Below are positions 52,602 through 61,542 of a DNA stretch of 64,000 nt, in pieces. Position 1 is the stretch's first letter, and the number at the start of each line of letters is the position of its first letter. Location of the stretch: NCBI RefSeq assembly GCF_024519435.1, contig NZ_JALJRZ010000006.1, forward strand, positions 124,001 through 188,000, read 5' to 3'. Below the pieces are notes generated by a model. The model ran no database searches. It had not been told where the DNA came from and worked only from the letters and a program-made list of their open reading frames with translations. The position numbers and the translations under genes were made by a program. This DNA comes from Terrabacter sp. Ter38 (GTDB lineage: Bacteria > Actinomycetota > Actinomycetes > Actinomycetales > Dermatophilaceae).

Positions 52602-53423
52602 ATGGAGCAGTGGCACGCGCAGGACCGGCACGTCGTCCGCCTCGACTGGGGGCCCGGCGCCGCCGAGGCCATGACGGCGTATGCCGTGGCCGCAGGCTCG
52701 CCCGTGTGTGCGGTCGTCGTCGACGTCCTCAGCTTCACGACGTGCGTGTCCGTCGCCATGGACGCGGGCATCCGCGTGCACCCCTACCGCTGGATGGACG
52801 AGTCGGCCCGGGCCTTCGCCGACGGGCTCGGCGCGACGCTCGCCCGGGGTCGGTCCGAGGCTCGCGTCGACGGCGCCATCAGTCTGTCTCCGGCCTCGAT
52901 CCGCGCGGCCGGACCGGTCGGCGACCTCGTCCTGCCCTCGCCCAACGGCTCGACGACCACTGCCGTGCTGGCCGGGGCCGGGGCGGACGTCGTGGCGGCC
53001 TCGGTGCGCAACCGCGCCGCGGTGGCCACCTGGCTCGTCGACTGGCTCGACGCGTCCCGGCGGTCGCACGGTCCGGCCTCGCAGCCGGCCGTCCTCGTCG
53101 TGCCGGCGGGTGAGCGCTGGCCCGACGGGTCCCTGCGGCCCGCCGTCGAGGACCTGTGGGGTGCGGGAGCCGTCGTCGCCGCCCTGGCCGGTTTCCTCGA
53201 GCACCGAGGCGGACCCCTCCTGCTCAGCCCCGAGGCCGAAGCGGCCGGGGCGGCGTGGCTCGCCGTGCAGCACCGGGTCGGGGAGGCCCTGCACGCGTGC
53301 GCGAGCGGCCGCGAGCTCGTCGAGCAGGGGTGGCCCGACGACGTGGCGGTCGCGGCCGAGCTCGACGCGTCATCGCTCGTGCCGGTGCTGACGGACGGCG
53401 CCTTCACCGCGCACCGGTCCTGA
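52602..53423 (+). CDS. 2-phosphosulfolactate phosphatase-like (ComB) protein
   Basis: 273 residues. ComB family motifs: VVVDVLSFTTCVSVAMDAG, VGDLVLPSPNGSTTTA, and VVPAGERWPDGSLRPAVEDLWGAGAVVAAL. In methanogens ComB makes sulfolactate for coenzyme M; in actinobacteria its role is not established, so related phosphatase activity is all that is inferred. ATG 52602 follows TAGGTT (52590-52595) by six bases: leaderless. Confidence 0.87.
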   Translation: MEQWHAQDRHVVRLDWGPGAAEAMTAYAVAAGSPVCAVVVDVLSFTTCVSVAMDAGIRVHPYRWMDESARAFADGLGATLARGRSEARVDGAISLSPASIRAAGPVGDLVLPSPNGSTTTAVLAGAGADVVAASVRNRAAVATWLVDWLDASRRSHGPASQPAVLVVPAGERWPDGSLRPAVEDLWGAGAVVAALAGFLEHRGGPLLLSPEAEAAGAAWLAVQHRVGEALHACASGRELVEQGWPDDVAVAAELDASSLVPVLTDGAFTAHRS

Positions 53424-53468
53424 GCCGACCACCGCGGCGGCGCAGCACCCGGCCCAGGACCCGCCGAC

Positions 53469-54863
53469 CTACTGGCCGAGCGCTGTCCAGAAGGCCGACG
53501 CGGCGCGCGACGGGCGGCCGGTGCGGCGCTCCGACCAGTCGGCCGAGGTCATGAGCGCGGTGACGGCGTTGACGCCGAGCCAGCGCAGCGGCTCGGGCTC
53601 CCAGTCGCGGGACGTGCGTCCCGCCCAGGGCAGCGTGGCCAGGCCTTCGGGGTCGTCGCCGCGGATCATCGCGGCCAGCGTGCGACCGGCGAGCGCCGAG
53701 GTGGCGACGCCGTCACCGACGTAGCCGCCCGCGAACGCGAGGCCGGTGTGTCGGTCGTGACGGACCGACGGGAACCAGTCGCGGGGCACGCCGAGGTTGC
53801 CGCCCCAGGCATGCGTGAAGGTGACGCCGTCGAGGACGGGGAAGAGCTCGAGGAGAATCCGGCGCAGGGCTGCGTGGACGCGCTCGTCGCGGTCGTAGAG
53901 CGGGGAGACCTTGGACGCGTAGTGGTAGGGAGCGCCTCTGCCGCCGAAGGCGATCCGTCCGTCCCGGGTGCGCTGGCCGTAGATCGTCAGGTGCCGGTTG
54001 TCGGCGAAGGTCGTGCGCTTGTCGAGGCCGATCTGCGCCCAGGTGTCGTCGGGCAGGGGCTCCGTCGCGGTCATGAGCGAGTAGATCGGTGCGATGGCCC
54101 TGCGGCGCCCGGCGACGGTCGGCGTGTAGCCCTCGGTCGCGAGGACGACGTGCTCGGCGCGCACCGTGCCGTGCGGCGTGACGACGCGTCGGCTGCGCAC
54201 GTCGACGGCCGTCGTGCGCTCGTGGACGACGACGCCGCGGCGCTCGACGGCATCGGCGAGCCCGCGGACGAGGCGCGCCGGGTGGATGGCGGCACAGTGG
54301 GGGGTGAACGAGCCGCCGAGCGCGTCGTTGACGCCGGCGATCGCGGTGACCTCGCGCGCGTCGAGGAGGCGGTGGTCGTCCTCGCCGAAGCCCCACTCGC
54401 GATGATCGGCGACCTCCTCGCGAACCCGTTCGAGCTGGGCCGGGTTCCGCGCGACGGAGAGGTAGCCGCCCTGGTCGAAGTGGCAGTCGATGCCTTCCGC
54501 GTCGGCGATCCGGCCGACGTCGGCGACCGTGTCGTGCAGCAGGTGCTGCATCCGCACCGCCGCCTCCCGGCCGCGCTCGGCCGCCATCCGCTTGAGCGAG
54601 GCGGGGAACAGGGCCGAGCACCAGCCACCGTTGCGGCCCGAGGCGCCGAAGCCGGCCACCTCCTTCTCGATGACGGCGACCCGGATCGTCGGGTCGGCCG
54701 CGACGAGGTGGTAGGCCGTCCACAGGCCGGTGTAACCGGCACCGACGACGGCGACGTCCACGTCGATGTCGGTGTCGAGCGAGGGGCGCGGCTCGATGTC
54801 GTCGATCGTGTCGTGCCAGAGGCTGAGGCCGCGGTAACCGCTCGGGGGCATGGGCGGGATCAT
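53469..54863 (-). CDS. FAD-dependent amine oxidoreductase (DAO family)
   Basis: 464 residues. N-terminal GLSLWHDTIDD arm, FAD motif VAVVGAGYTGLWTAYHL, the GFGASGRNGGWCS signature, LDAREVTAIAGVNDALGGSFTPHCAAIHPARLV in the centre and THAWGGNLGVPRDWFPSVRHD near the end. It is a paralogue of the protein at 3951-5363. It is divergent from a class III aminotransferase, suggesting joint degradation of an amine or amino acid. ATG 54863 has GGGAGG upstream; ATG 54851 is an alternative. Confidence 0.88.
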   Translation of the reverse strand: MIPPMPPSGYRGLSLWHDTIDDIEPRPSLDTDIDVDVAVVGAGYTGLWTAYHLVAADPTIRVAVIEKEVAGFGASGRNGGWCSALFPASLKRMAAERGREAAVRMQHLLHDTVADVGRIADAEGIDCHFDQGGYLSVARNPAQLERVREEVADHREWGFGEDDHRLLDAREVTAIAGVNDALGGSFTPHCAAIHPARLVRGLADAVERRGVVVHERTTAVDVRSRRVVTPHGTVRAEHVVLATEGYTPTVAGRRRAIAPIYSLMTATEPLPDDTWAQIGLDKRTTFADNRHLTIYGQRTRDGRIAFGGRGAPYHYASKVSPLYDRDERVHAALRRILLELFPVLDGVTFTHAWGGNLGVPRDWFPSVRHDRHTGLAFAGGYVGDGVATSALAGRTLAAMIRGDDPEGLATLPWAGRTSRDWEPEPLRWLGVNAVTALMTSADWSERRTGRPSRAASAFWTALGQ

Positions 54864-54913
54864 GCCACCTCCCAGGCCCTCCGCAAGCCCTGCGAACCTG
54901 TGCCTTTTCGCTT

Positions 54914-54941
54914 GAATCCCCTTCCAACACCTACGGAATCC
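54914..54941. promoter_or_regulatory. Direct repeat in the divergent oxidoreductase/aminotransferase control region
   Basis: GAATCC occurs at 54914 and 54936, 22 bases apart (two helical turns), in a 140-base region of lower GC between the divergent genes. On the plus strand a CATGAT -10-like box (54992-54997) lies six bases before ATG 55004. Confidence 0.35.
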
Positions 54942-55003
54942 GCGGTCTGGTGGGGTTTGGGCGATTACTTCCGCCGCGTGGCTCCGCGGGGCATGATGCG
55001 GAC

Positions 55004-56359
55004 ATGAGCACCGTCGACCGCGCCCGTCTCGCCGACCTGCACACCCGCGAGCGGACCACCTTCGCCGAGGCGCGACCGCGCTCCCGGGCCCTGGCCGAGC
55101 AGGCGGCCGCGCACATGCCCGGCGGCGTCCCGATGAGCTGGATGGTCAAGTGGCCCGGCGACTTCCCGGTCTTCGTCGATCAGGCCGAGGGCGCGCACTT
55201 CACGTGCGTCGACGGCATCGACCACATCGATCTCTGCCTCGGTGACACCGGCGCGATGATGGGACACTCCCCCGCGCCGACGGTCGAGGCCGTGACCCGA
55301 CAGCTCTCCCGCGGGATCACGACGATGCTGCCCACCGAGGACGCGATCGCGGTCTCGACCGGGCTCGCCGAGCGCTTCGGCCTCCCCTTCTGGCAGTTCA
55401 CACTGACCGCCACGGACGCCAACCGCCACGCGATCCGCTACGCCCGCCACCTCACCGGCCGCAGCAAGGTCGTCGTCCACAACTGGTGCTACCACGGCTC
55501 CGTCGACGAGGCCTTCGCGACGCTGGGCCCCGACGGCTCGACGGTCGACCGGCGCAGCAACATCGGCGCCCCCGTCGACACGTCGGAGACGACGCGGGTC
55601 GTCGAGTTCAACGACCTCGAGGCGCTCGAGCGCGCCCTGGCCCACGGTGACGTCGCGGCGATCCTCGTCGAGCCGGCCCTGACCAACATCGGCATCGTGC
55701 TGCCCGACCCCGGCTACAACGAGGGGTTGCGCGTGCTCGCCACCCGCTACGGCGCCCTGCTCGTCAACGACGAGACGCACACGATCTGCGCGGGCCCGGG
55801 TGGTTACACCGGCACTCACGGCCTCGAGCCCGACCTGCTCGTCATCGGCAAGTCCATCGGCGGCGGCATCCCCTGCGGCACCTTCGGTTTCAGCCAGGAC
55901 ATCGCCGACCGCATCGCGCGCTCCATCGAGCTGGAGGACATCGACGTCGGCGGTATCGGCGGCACGCTGGCCGGCAACGGCCTCTCCATGGCGGCCATGA
56001 AGGCCACGCTCGAGCACGTCATGACGGCCAAGGCGTTCGAGCACATGGTGCCGCTCGCCGACGCGTGGGCCGACGGCGTGCAGGCCGGCATCGACGCGGT
56101 CGGGGCCGACTGGCACGTGACGCGGCTCGGCGCCCGGGCCGAGTACAACTTCTCCGGCCGCCCCTCGCGCGACGGCCAGGAGGCCCACGACGCCGACGAC
56201 TTCGAGCTGCAGCAGTACCTCCACCTCTACGCCCTCAACCGCGGCATCCTCCTGACGCCCTTCCACAACATGGCGCTGATGAGCCCGGCCACGACCACCG
56301 CCGACGTCGAGGCACACACGACGATGTTCGGCGAGTGCCTGCGCGAGCTCTTCGGCTGA
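55004..56359 (+). CDS. Class III PLP aminotransferase (glutamate-1-semialdehyde aminotransferase-like)
   Basis: 451 residues. PGGVPMSWMVKWPGDFPVFVDQAEGAHFTCVDG and CLGDTGAMMGHSPAPTVEAV are the HemL-like N-terminal signatures; WCYHGSVDEAF, LVNDETHT with the PLP Asp-like acid, and the Schiff-base lysine in LLVIGKSIGGGIPCG follow. It is not HemL itself, as it lacks the usual hem context and pairs with a divergent FAD amine oxidoreductase. Likely moves an amino group from a diamine or beta/omega-amino acid. Start supported by a leaderless -10 geometry. Confidence 0.88.
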   Translation: MSTVDRARLADLHTRERTTFAEARPRSRALAEQAAAHMPGGVPMSWMVKWPGDFPVFVDQAEGAHFTCVDGIDHIDLCLGDTGAMMGHSPAPTVEAVTRQLSRGITTMLPTEDAIAVSTGLAERFGLPFWQFTLTATDANRHAIRYARHLTGRSKVVVHNWCYHGSVDEAFATLGPDGSTVDRRSNIGAPVDTSETTRVVEFNDLEALERALAHGDVAAILVEPALTNIGIVLPDPGYNEGLRVLATRYGALLVNDETHTICAGPGGYTGTHGLEPDLLVIGKSIGGGIPCGTFGFSQDIADRIARSIELEDIDVGGIGGTLAGNGLSMAAMKATLEHVMTAKAFEHMVPLADAWADGVQAGIDAVGADWHVTRLGARAEYNFSGRPSRDGQEAHDADDFELQQYLHLYALNRGILLTPFHNMALMSPATTTADVEAHTTMFGECLRELFG

Positions 56360-56375
56360 GCGGTCACGCCCGGCG

Positions 56376-57134
56376 TCACGCCACGCGCGACGGGCGGCCG
56401 AACCGCGTGGCCACGCCGGGTGACCACAGCGCGCGCAGCCGCGGCCCGGTGGGGGTGACCCCGCTCGCCCCGAGCAGGTCGTCGGCGAGCTCGACGACGT
56501 CGGCCGCATACAACGGCCACGGCCCGTGCTCGTTGGGCACCCAGAGCGTGCGCCCGGCGACGCGGGTGTGGGCGCCCCAGCGGGCCGTGAGCCACGTCTC
56601 GAGCGGCGTCGGCTCGACCGGCTCACCGACGCGGACCGTGAGGAGGCTGCGCAGCCCGCGGGACGGGGCTCGGCGCCGGCTCGTGTAGGTCACGACGTCA
56701 CCGTCGCGGCGCAGTCGCATCCGGGCCCACGTGTAGGGGATCCCGAGGCCGGCGCGAGCGCCGAGGACGACGAGGGACCGCTCGGTCTCGAGCGAGCGGA
56801 AGAGCACCCCGTGGTGCCCGGCGTCGTCGACCGAGTAGAGCCGGATGTTCGTCTCGAGGAAGCTGCCGAGCCACGGCAGTCGGGGCGAGGGCGCCCGACC
56901 GAGCCGCATGCCGTCCATGACGAAGGGCACGAGCGCGACGTACGTGCGCCCGTCGGCGAAGACGTCCGGGCGGGTGCCGGTCGGGAAGAGGTGGCGCACC
57001 GCGTCCGGGTCGACGGGCCAGTGGACGAACGTCAGGTCGCGCCAGACCTGGTCGAAGACGACGGGCGGCCGCAGCGGCGGGGGCGCCACGGGATAGCCGT
57101 CCAGCGACGGGACGGCATCCACGGGCGGGTCCAC
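56376..57134 (-). CDS. DUF2071 (YqjF-like) protein
   Basis: 252 residues from a GTG. The family pattern is clear: FDQVWRDLTFVHWPVDPDAVRHLFPTGTRPDVFADGRTYVALVPFVMDGMR and FLETNIRLYSVDDAGHHGVLFRSLETERSL. Distantly related to acetoacetate decarboxylase folds; function unknown. Upstream, GACGAT lies six bases before the GTG. Converges on the aminotransferase gene. Confidence 0.88.
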   Translation of the reverse strand: MDPPVDAVPSLDGYPVAPPPLRPPVVFDQVWRDLTFVHWPVDPDAVRHLFPTGTRPDVFADGRTYVALVPFVMDGMRLGRAPSPRLPWLGSFLETNIRLYSVDDAGHHGVLFRSLETERSLVVLGARAGLGIPYTWARMRLRRDGDVVTYTSRRRAPSRGLRSLLTVRVGEPVEPTPLETWLTARWGAHTRVAGRTLWVPNEHGPWPLYAADVVELADDLLGASGVTPTGPRLRALWSPGVATRFGRPSRVA

Positions 57135-57178
57135 GACACCATCGTCACACGCGTGGCGCCACCGACCCTCGACACGCG

Positions 57179-57661
57179 TCAGGAGCCCGGAGGAGCGTCG
57201 TAGCGGGACCGCTCCTCCTCGGACGGGGCGTGCCACCACGGCAGGTAGGCGTCGAGCTGCGCGCGCGTGATCGGCACGGAGCCGGGGGAACCGTCACGGT
57301 TGCGACGCTCGATCCGCGCCCAGAGCTCGTCGACGGGCAGGTCGAGCACGTGCAGCTCGACCCCGACGCCGAGGGCCCGGGCCGCGACGCGCTTCTCCTC
57401 ACGCTCGGCCTCGGCCCAGAGCCCGTACTCGAGCACGACGCTCACGCCGAGGCGCAGGAGCCGTTGAGTGTCGTCCCAGAGCCGGTGCTCGAGCAGGTCG
57501 CGGAAGGTGCCGTCGAGCGGGTCGATGCGCAGGTCGCGCAGCCACTCGGCGGGGCTCATCCGCACGGCGGGACGCTCGGTCTCGAGACGCCTCGCCAGCG
57601 TCGTCTTGCCGGCGCCGGGCAGCCCGACGACGAGGACGAGCCGCGGTCCCTCACCAGTCAT
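57179..57661 (-). CDS. Small P-loop kinase-like ATPase
   Basis: 160 residues. Walker A LVVGLPGAGKTTLARRLE at the N-terminus, then RMSPAEWLRDL, and a basic lid region VDELWARIERRNRDGSPGS. This is the AAA_33/zeta-toxin or gluconokinase-like size class that phosphorylates small molecules. ATG 57661 follows CAGCCT by six bases; a longer in-frame GTG-type start would cross into the divergent ldh leader and is rejected. Confidence 0.82.
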   Translation of the reverse strand: MTGEGPRLVLVVGLPGAGKTTLARRLETERPAVRMSPAEWLRDLRIDPLDGTFRDLLEHRLWDDTQRLLRLGVSVVLEYGLWAEAEREEKRVAARALGVGVELHVLDLPVDELWARIERRNRDGSPGSVPITRAQLDAYLPWWHAPSEEERSRYDAPPGS

Positions 57662-57717
57662 GACGTCAGGCTGACACACTCGCAGCGACGACGTGCACGA
57701 GCGACGGAGGACCGACG

Positions 57718-58698
57718 ATGACCGTGGAGACACCGGCAGGCAGCACCCGCCGCCGCACGACGAAGCTCGGGATCGTCGGGGCCGGCGCCGTCGGCGCCAC
57801 GCTGGCGTATGCCGCGTTGATGCGTGGTGTCGCCCAGAACGTGGCGCTCTTCGACGTCAACGCCGCCAAGGTGCGCGCCGAGGCGCTCGACCTCAGCCAC
57901 GGCATCCAGTTCGTCCCGATGGCGCACGTCGACGGCTCCGAGGACGTCGCGGTGCTGGCCGACTCCGACGTCATCGTCTTCACGGCGGGGGCCAAGCAGA
58001 AGCCCGGGCAGTCCCGGCTCGAGCTCGCCGAGTCGACGATCGGCATCATGCGCGGGATCCTGCCGCAGCTCGTCGAGGTCGCTCCGGACGCCGTGCACGT
58101 CATGGTCACCAACCCCGTCGACGTCGTCACGTACGCGGCCATCCAGGTGTCCGGGCTGCCGGCCGCGCGGCTGTTCGGGTCGGGCACGGTCCTCGACTCG
58201 TCACGACTGCGCTTCCTCCTCGCCGAGCACACGGGCGTCGCAGCCCAGAGCGTGCACGCGTACGTCATCGGTGAGCACGGCGACTCCGAGCTGCCGCTGT
58301 GGTCGTCCGCGACCATCGGCTCCGTGCCGCTCCTGCAGTGGCGCACGTCGGACGGACGCATCGCCCTCCCCGAGGAGGCGCGCGACCGCATCGCGACCGA
58401 CGTCGTGCAGTCGGCCTACCGGGTCATCGAGGGCAAGGGCGCGACCAACTACGCGATCGGCCTCGCCGCCACGCGCATCATCGAAGCGGTCCTCTTCGAC
58501 GAGCGCCGCATCCTTCCCGTCTCGTCGCTGCTCGACGACTACTACGGCATCAGCGACGTCTGCCTGTCGGTGCCGACGATCGTCCATTCCGGCGGCGTCG
58601 GCGACCGGGTCGAGGTGCCGATGACCGACGCCGAGCTGGCGGGCCTGCGGGCGTCCGCGGATGCCGTGCGTGCCACGGCCCGGCGCTTCGGGTTCTGA
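57718..58698 (+). CDS. ldh: L-lactate dehydrogenase
   Basis: 326 residues. NAD motif GIVGAGAVGATLAYA, DLSHGIQF, the mobile loop AGAKQKPGQSRLEL with Gln at the specificity position (lactate rather than malate) and catalytic Arg, VTNPVDVVTYAA, and the catalytic His in IGEHGDSELPLWS. Reduces pyruvate to L-lactate when respiration is limited. ATG 57718 has a GGAGG ribosome site, so this gene has a leader. Confidence 0.96.
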   Translation: MTVETPAGSTRRRTTKLGIVGAGAVGATLAYAALMRGVAQNVALFDVNAAKVRAEALDLSHGIQFVPMAHVDGSEDVAVLADSDVIVFTAGAKQKPGQSRLELAESTIGIMRGILPQLVEVAPDAVHVMVTNPVDVVTYAAIQVSGLPAARLFGSGTVLDSSRLRFLLAEHTGVAAQSVHAYVIGEHGDSELPLWSSATIGSVPLLQWRTSDGRIALPEEARDRIATDVVQSAYRVIEGKGATNYAIGLAATRIIEAVLFDERRILPVSSLLDDYYGISDVCLSVPTIVHSGGVGDRVEVPMTDAELAGLRASADAVRATARRFGF

Positions 58699-58702
58699 CG
58701 AC

Positions 58703-59773
58703 GTGGTGGACACGCGAGGAGCGTCGCGTCCGGGTGCCGTGACCGCGCTCGGCGGCGTGATCGCCCTGGCCCTCGTAGCGCTCGTCACCGCCGCCTGCGC
58801 GGGCGGCGGAGGGGCTCCCGCGGACGCGCCGCCGCCGACCAGACTGGCCCGCGCCTTCGACCTCCAGGCGCACCGCGGCGGTGCGGACCTGACGTCGGAG
58901 AACACCCTGGAGGCCTTCGCGCGTGCGCTCGACATCGGCGTCACGACCCTTGAGCTCGACGCACAGGTCACCCGCGACGGTGCCGTCGTGGTCGCCCACG
59001 ACAACCGGGTCAACCCGGACACGTGCCGCGACACGTCTCCGGCCGGCCTGTCCGACGACCTCTTTCCATACTCCGGCAAGCCCTTCCGGCTCCTGACACT
59101 CGCGCAGGTGCGCACGCTCGACTGCGGATACCACCCGACCCCCGACCACCCGGACCAGCGCGCCGTGTCCGGTGCACACGTGCCCGAGCTCCGCGAGGTC
59201 GTCGATCTGCTGCGAGAGCGCGGCGCCGACGACGTCGGGCTCAACGTCGAGATCAAGGTGCAGGCGGACGACCTCGGGCTCACCGTGCCGCGCGCCGAGT
59301 ACGCGGCGAAGGTGTGGGCGGTGCTCGACGAGGGCGGTGTCGCGGGCCGCGCGACGATCCAGTCGTTCGACTGGGCGAGCCTGACCGCGGTCCACCGCAT
59401 CGCGCCCCGCGCCCGGCTCGTCGCCCTCGTCTCCCCCGAGCGGCTCGAGCGGGGCCAGGAGGGCGCGTCCCCGTGGCTGGGCGGCACCGACATCGACGAC
59501 GTGAGCGGCGACGTCGTGCGCGCCGCCTCCCGCATCGCGGGTGTCGTCGCCCTGTCGCCGCGGGAGGACCTCCCCGTCGATGCCGCGCTCGTCCGTTCGG
59601 CGCACGCCGCGGGGCTCGCCGTCGTGCCGTGGACCGTCGACGACGAGGACGACATGGGTCGTCTCGTCGACCTCGGCGTCGACGGCCTCATCACCAACCG
59701 CCCCGACCTGCTCCGCACCGTGCTGGCCCTGCGCGGCCTCGCGACACCCCCGTCCCATCCCGCAGCCGGGTGA
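58703..59773 (+). CDS. Glycerophosphodiester phosphodiesterase lipoprotein
   Basis: 356 residues from GTG 58703 (a second GTG follows at once). Signal peptide with lipobox TAAC. GDPD motifs: LQAHRGGADLTSENTLEAF, ELDAQVTRDGAVVVAHD, VGLNVEIKVQ, TIQSFDWASL and VVPWTVDDEDDMGRLVDLGVDGLITNRPD. It would release glycerol 3-phosphate from deacylated phospholipids outside the cell membrane. Starts four bases after ldh; probably co-transcribed. Confidence 0.92.
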   Translation: MVDTRGASRPGAVTALGGVIALALVALVTAACAGGGGAPADAPPPTRLARAFDLQAHRGGADLTSENTLEAFARALDIGVTTLELDAQVTRDGAVVVAHDNRVNPDTCRDTSPAGLSDDLFPYSGKPFRLLTLAQVRTLDCGYHPTPDHPDQRAVSGAHVPELREVVDLLRERGADDVGLNVEIKVQADDLGLTVPRAEYAAKVWAVLDEGGVAGRATIQSFDWASLTAVHRIAPRARLVALVSPERLERGQEGASPWLGGTDIDDVSGDVVRAASRIAGVVALSPREDLPVDAALVRSAHAAGLAVVPWTVDDEDDMGRLVDLGVDGLITNRPDLLRTVLALRGLATPPSHPAAG

Positions 59774-59808
59774 GGCCCCGCCGCCACGCCCCGGAGCATG
59801 ATGGGGCT

Positions 59809-60519
59809 GTGAGCACGTCCGCCGCCTTCGACGCCGACCCGGCACCCGCCACGGCACCCGACCCGTCGGGCACCCCGCCGGCGCGGGCGACGTACCACCA
59901 CGGCGACCTGCGCCGGGCCCTGCTCGAGGCGGGCACCGACCTCGCCCGCGAGGGCGGGCCCGACAAGGTCGTCCTGCGCGAGGCGACGCGCCGCGTCGGG
60001 GTCTCGGCCAACGCGGCCTACCGCCACTTCGCCGACCGTGACGCGCTGCTGGGCGAGGTCGTCTCCCGCGCCCAGGCGCGTGCCGCTGACGTCATCGGCG
60101 CCACGATGGACGCCGTCCCCGACGACCTCGAGACGGGCCCGCGAGCGCGTGCCCGCTTCCGGGCCGTGGGCGTCGGCTACCTGCGCTTCGCGATGGACGA
60201 ACCGGGCCTGTTCCGCGCGGCGTTCGCCGTGCCGGTCGACCTCAGCCGGGCCGCCTCCCCGGACGCGGCCGGCGCGGGCGGCCGCACCCCCTTCCAGCTG
60301 CTCGCCGACTCCCTCGACGCCATGGTCGACGCCGGCGTCATGTCCGACGACGAGCGTCCCGGCGCCGAGCTGCTCGCGTGGGCGGCCGTCCACGGCATGG
60401 CCATGCTCGCCCTCGAGGGCCCGCTGCGCGACCTGCCGCCCGGCGCCGTCGACGAGCTCGCGCCGCGCCTCGTGCGCATGGTCGACCTCGGGCTCGGCCT
60501 CTCCGACGGCGCGGTCTGA
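59809..60519 (+). CDS. TetR-family regulator
   Basis: 236 residues. A disordered Ala/Pro N-terminus (about 30 residues), then the TetR HTH: YHHGDLRRALLEAGTDLAREGGPDKVVLREATRRVGVSANAAYRHFADRDALL, followed by the helical ligand domain (TetR_C/WHG type). GTG 59809 lies six bases after CATGAT. The thioesterase gene 30 bases downstream is a candidate target. Confidence 0.92.
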   Translation: MSTSAAFDADPAPATAPDPSGTPPARATYHHGDLRRALLEAGTDLAREGGPDKVVLREATRRVGVSANAAYRHFADRDALLGEVVSRAQARAADVIGATMDAVPDDLETGPRARARFRAVGVGYLRFAMDEPGLFRAAFAVPVDLSRAASPDAAGAGGRTPFQLLADSLDAMVDAGVMSDDERPGAELLAWAAVHGMAMLALEGPLRDLPPGAVDELAPRLVRMVDLGLGLSDGAV

Positions 60520-60549
60520 GCGGCACCGACCGACACCTAGGGTGGGCGG

Positions 60550-61374
60550 GTGACCAGCGAGACCCGCGACAGCACCGGCTTCGAGCTCGACCGCGACACC
60601 CCGGCCTTCTACCGCCGGCTGGACCGTGGCCTCTACGCCCCGACCGTGCACGTGCAGGGCGCCTGGCGCGACGACGAGCAGCACATGGCTCCCGTCAGCG
60701 GCATCCTCGCCCACGAGATCGACCTCCACGAGCCACGCGAGGGGATGCAGCTCGCGCGCATCTCCTTCGACATCCTCGGCATGATCCCGGCGCGACCGAG
60801 CCGAGTGGACGTGCGCACGACCCGCCCTGGTCGCACCATCGAGCTCGTCGAGGCGACGATGCTCGTCGACGACCGTCCCGTCGTGCGGGCCCACGCGTGG
60901 AGGCTCGCCGCCCACGACTCCGAGCCGGTGGCCGGCGTCGAGCTCGAGCCGATCCCCGGACCCGACGAGATGCTGCCGTGGGCGGGTGCCGACACGTGGG
61001 AGGGCGGCTACATCGAGGGGCTCGAGTTCCGGGTCGACGCCGAGCGTCGCCCGGGCCGGACCCGAGCCTGGATCCGCGCGCTCAACCCCCTCGTCGACGG
61101 CGAGACCTGCTCTCCCACAGCCGATCTCGTGCGCCTCGCCGACACGGCCAACGGCATCGCGGTGCGCGTCTCACCGCGGGAGTGGATGTTCCCCAACGTC
61201 GACCTCAGCGTGCACCTCTTCCGCGAGCCGGTCCGCGGGTGGGTCGGTTTCGACACCCGGGTGACGATGGGCCCGACGGGTCTCGGGCTGACGTCGACGA
61301 CACTGCACGACGTGCGCGGCCCGGTCGGTCGCGCCGAGCAGATCCTCACGGTCCGTCGCCTCCCGGGAGCCTGA
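60550..61374 (+). CDS. Acyl-CoA thioesterase family protein (double hot-dog)
   Basis: 274 residues. FELDRDTPAFYRRLDRGLYAPTVHVQGAW, ARISFDILGMIPARPSRVDVRTTRPGRTIELVEATMLVDDRPV form the first hot-dog; PNVDLSVHLFREPVRGWVGFDTRVTMGPTGLGLTSTTLHDVRGPVGRAEQIL forms the second. Hydrolyses acyl-CoA or a related thioester. GTG 60550 follows TAGGGT (60538-60543) by six bases: leaderless. Downstream of a TetR regulator on the same strand. Confidence 0.88.
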   Translation: MTSETRDSTGFELDRDTPAFYRRLDRGLYAPTVHVQGAWRDDEQHMAPVSGILAHEIDLHEPREGMQLARISFDILGMIPARPSRVDVRTTRPGRTIELVEATMLVDDRPVVRAHAWRLAAHDSEPVAGVELEPIPGPDEMLPWAGADTWEGGYIEGLEFRVDAERRPGRTRAWIRALNPLVDGETCSPTADLVRLADTANGIAVRVSPREWMFPNVDLSVHLFREPVRGWVGFDTRVTMGPTGLGLTSTTLHDVRGPVGRAEQILTVRRLPGA

Positions 61375-61485
61375 CGCCCTTCCCACGGGCCGGTCTGCGG
61401 AGCGCGACAACCTTTCGCCCCGTCGACGCGTCCGGGGAGGTGTCGGCACGCCGCGCCAAAGCCCGGTTCGCCTGCCACAATGAAG

Positions 61486-61499
61486 GGCGCGATCGCGCC
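61486..61499. promoter_or_regulatory. Palindrome at the L,D-transpeptidase promoter
   Basis: GGCGCGATCGCGCC, a perfect 14-base palindrome directly after a CACAAT -10-like box (61476-61481), about 45 bases before ATG 61543. Possible operator at the transcription start. Confidence 0.35.
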
Positions 61500-61542
61500 G
61501 ACTCACAGCCGCCGTCGCGCGGTCAGGACACCAGGGGACACC

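Noticed and set aside
58201-60915. A 904-residue minus-strand frame
   Set aside because: Antisense to ldh, the glycerophosphodiesterase, tetR and the thioesterase, all of which have clear motifs.
61480-61542. Upstream in-frame ATG for the L,D-transpeptidase
   Set aside because: It overlaps the -10-like box and palindrome, would place a charged extension before the signal peptide, and lacks a ribosome site, whereas ATG 61543 has one.
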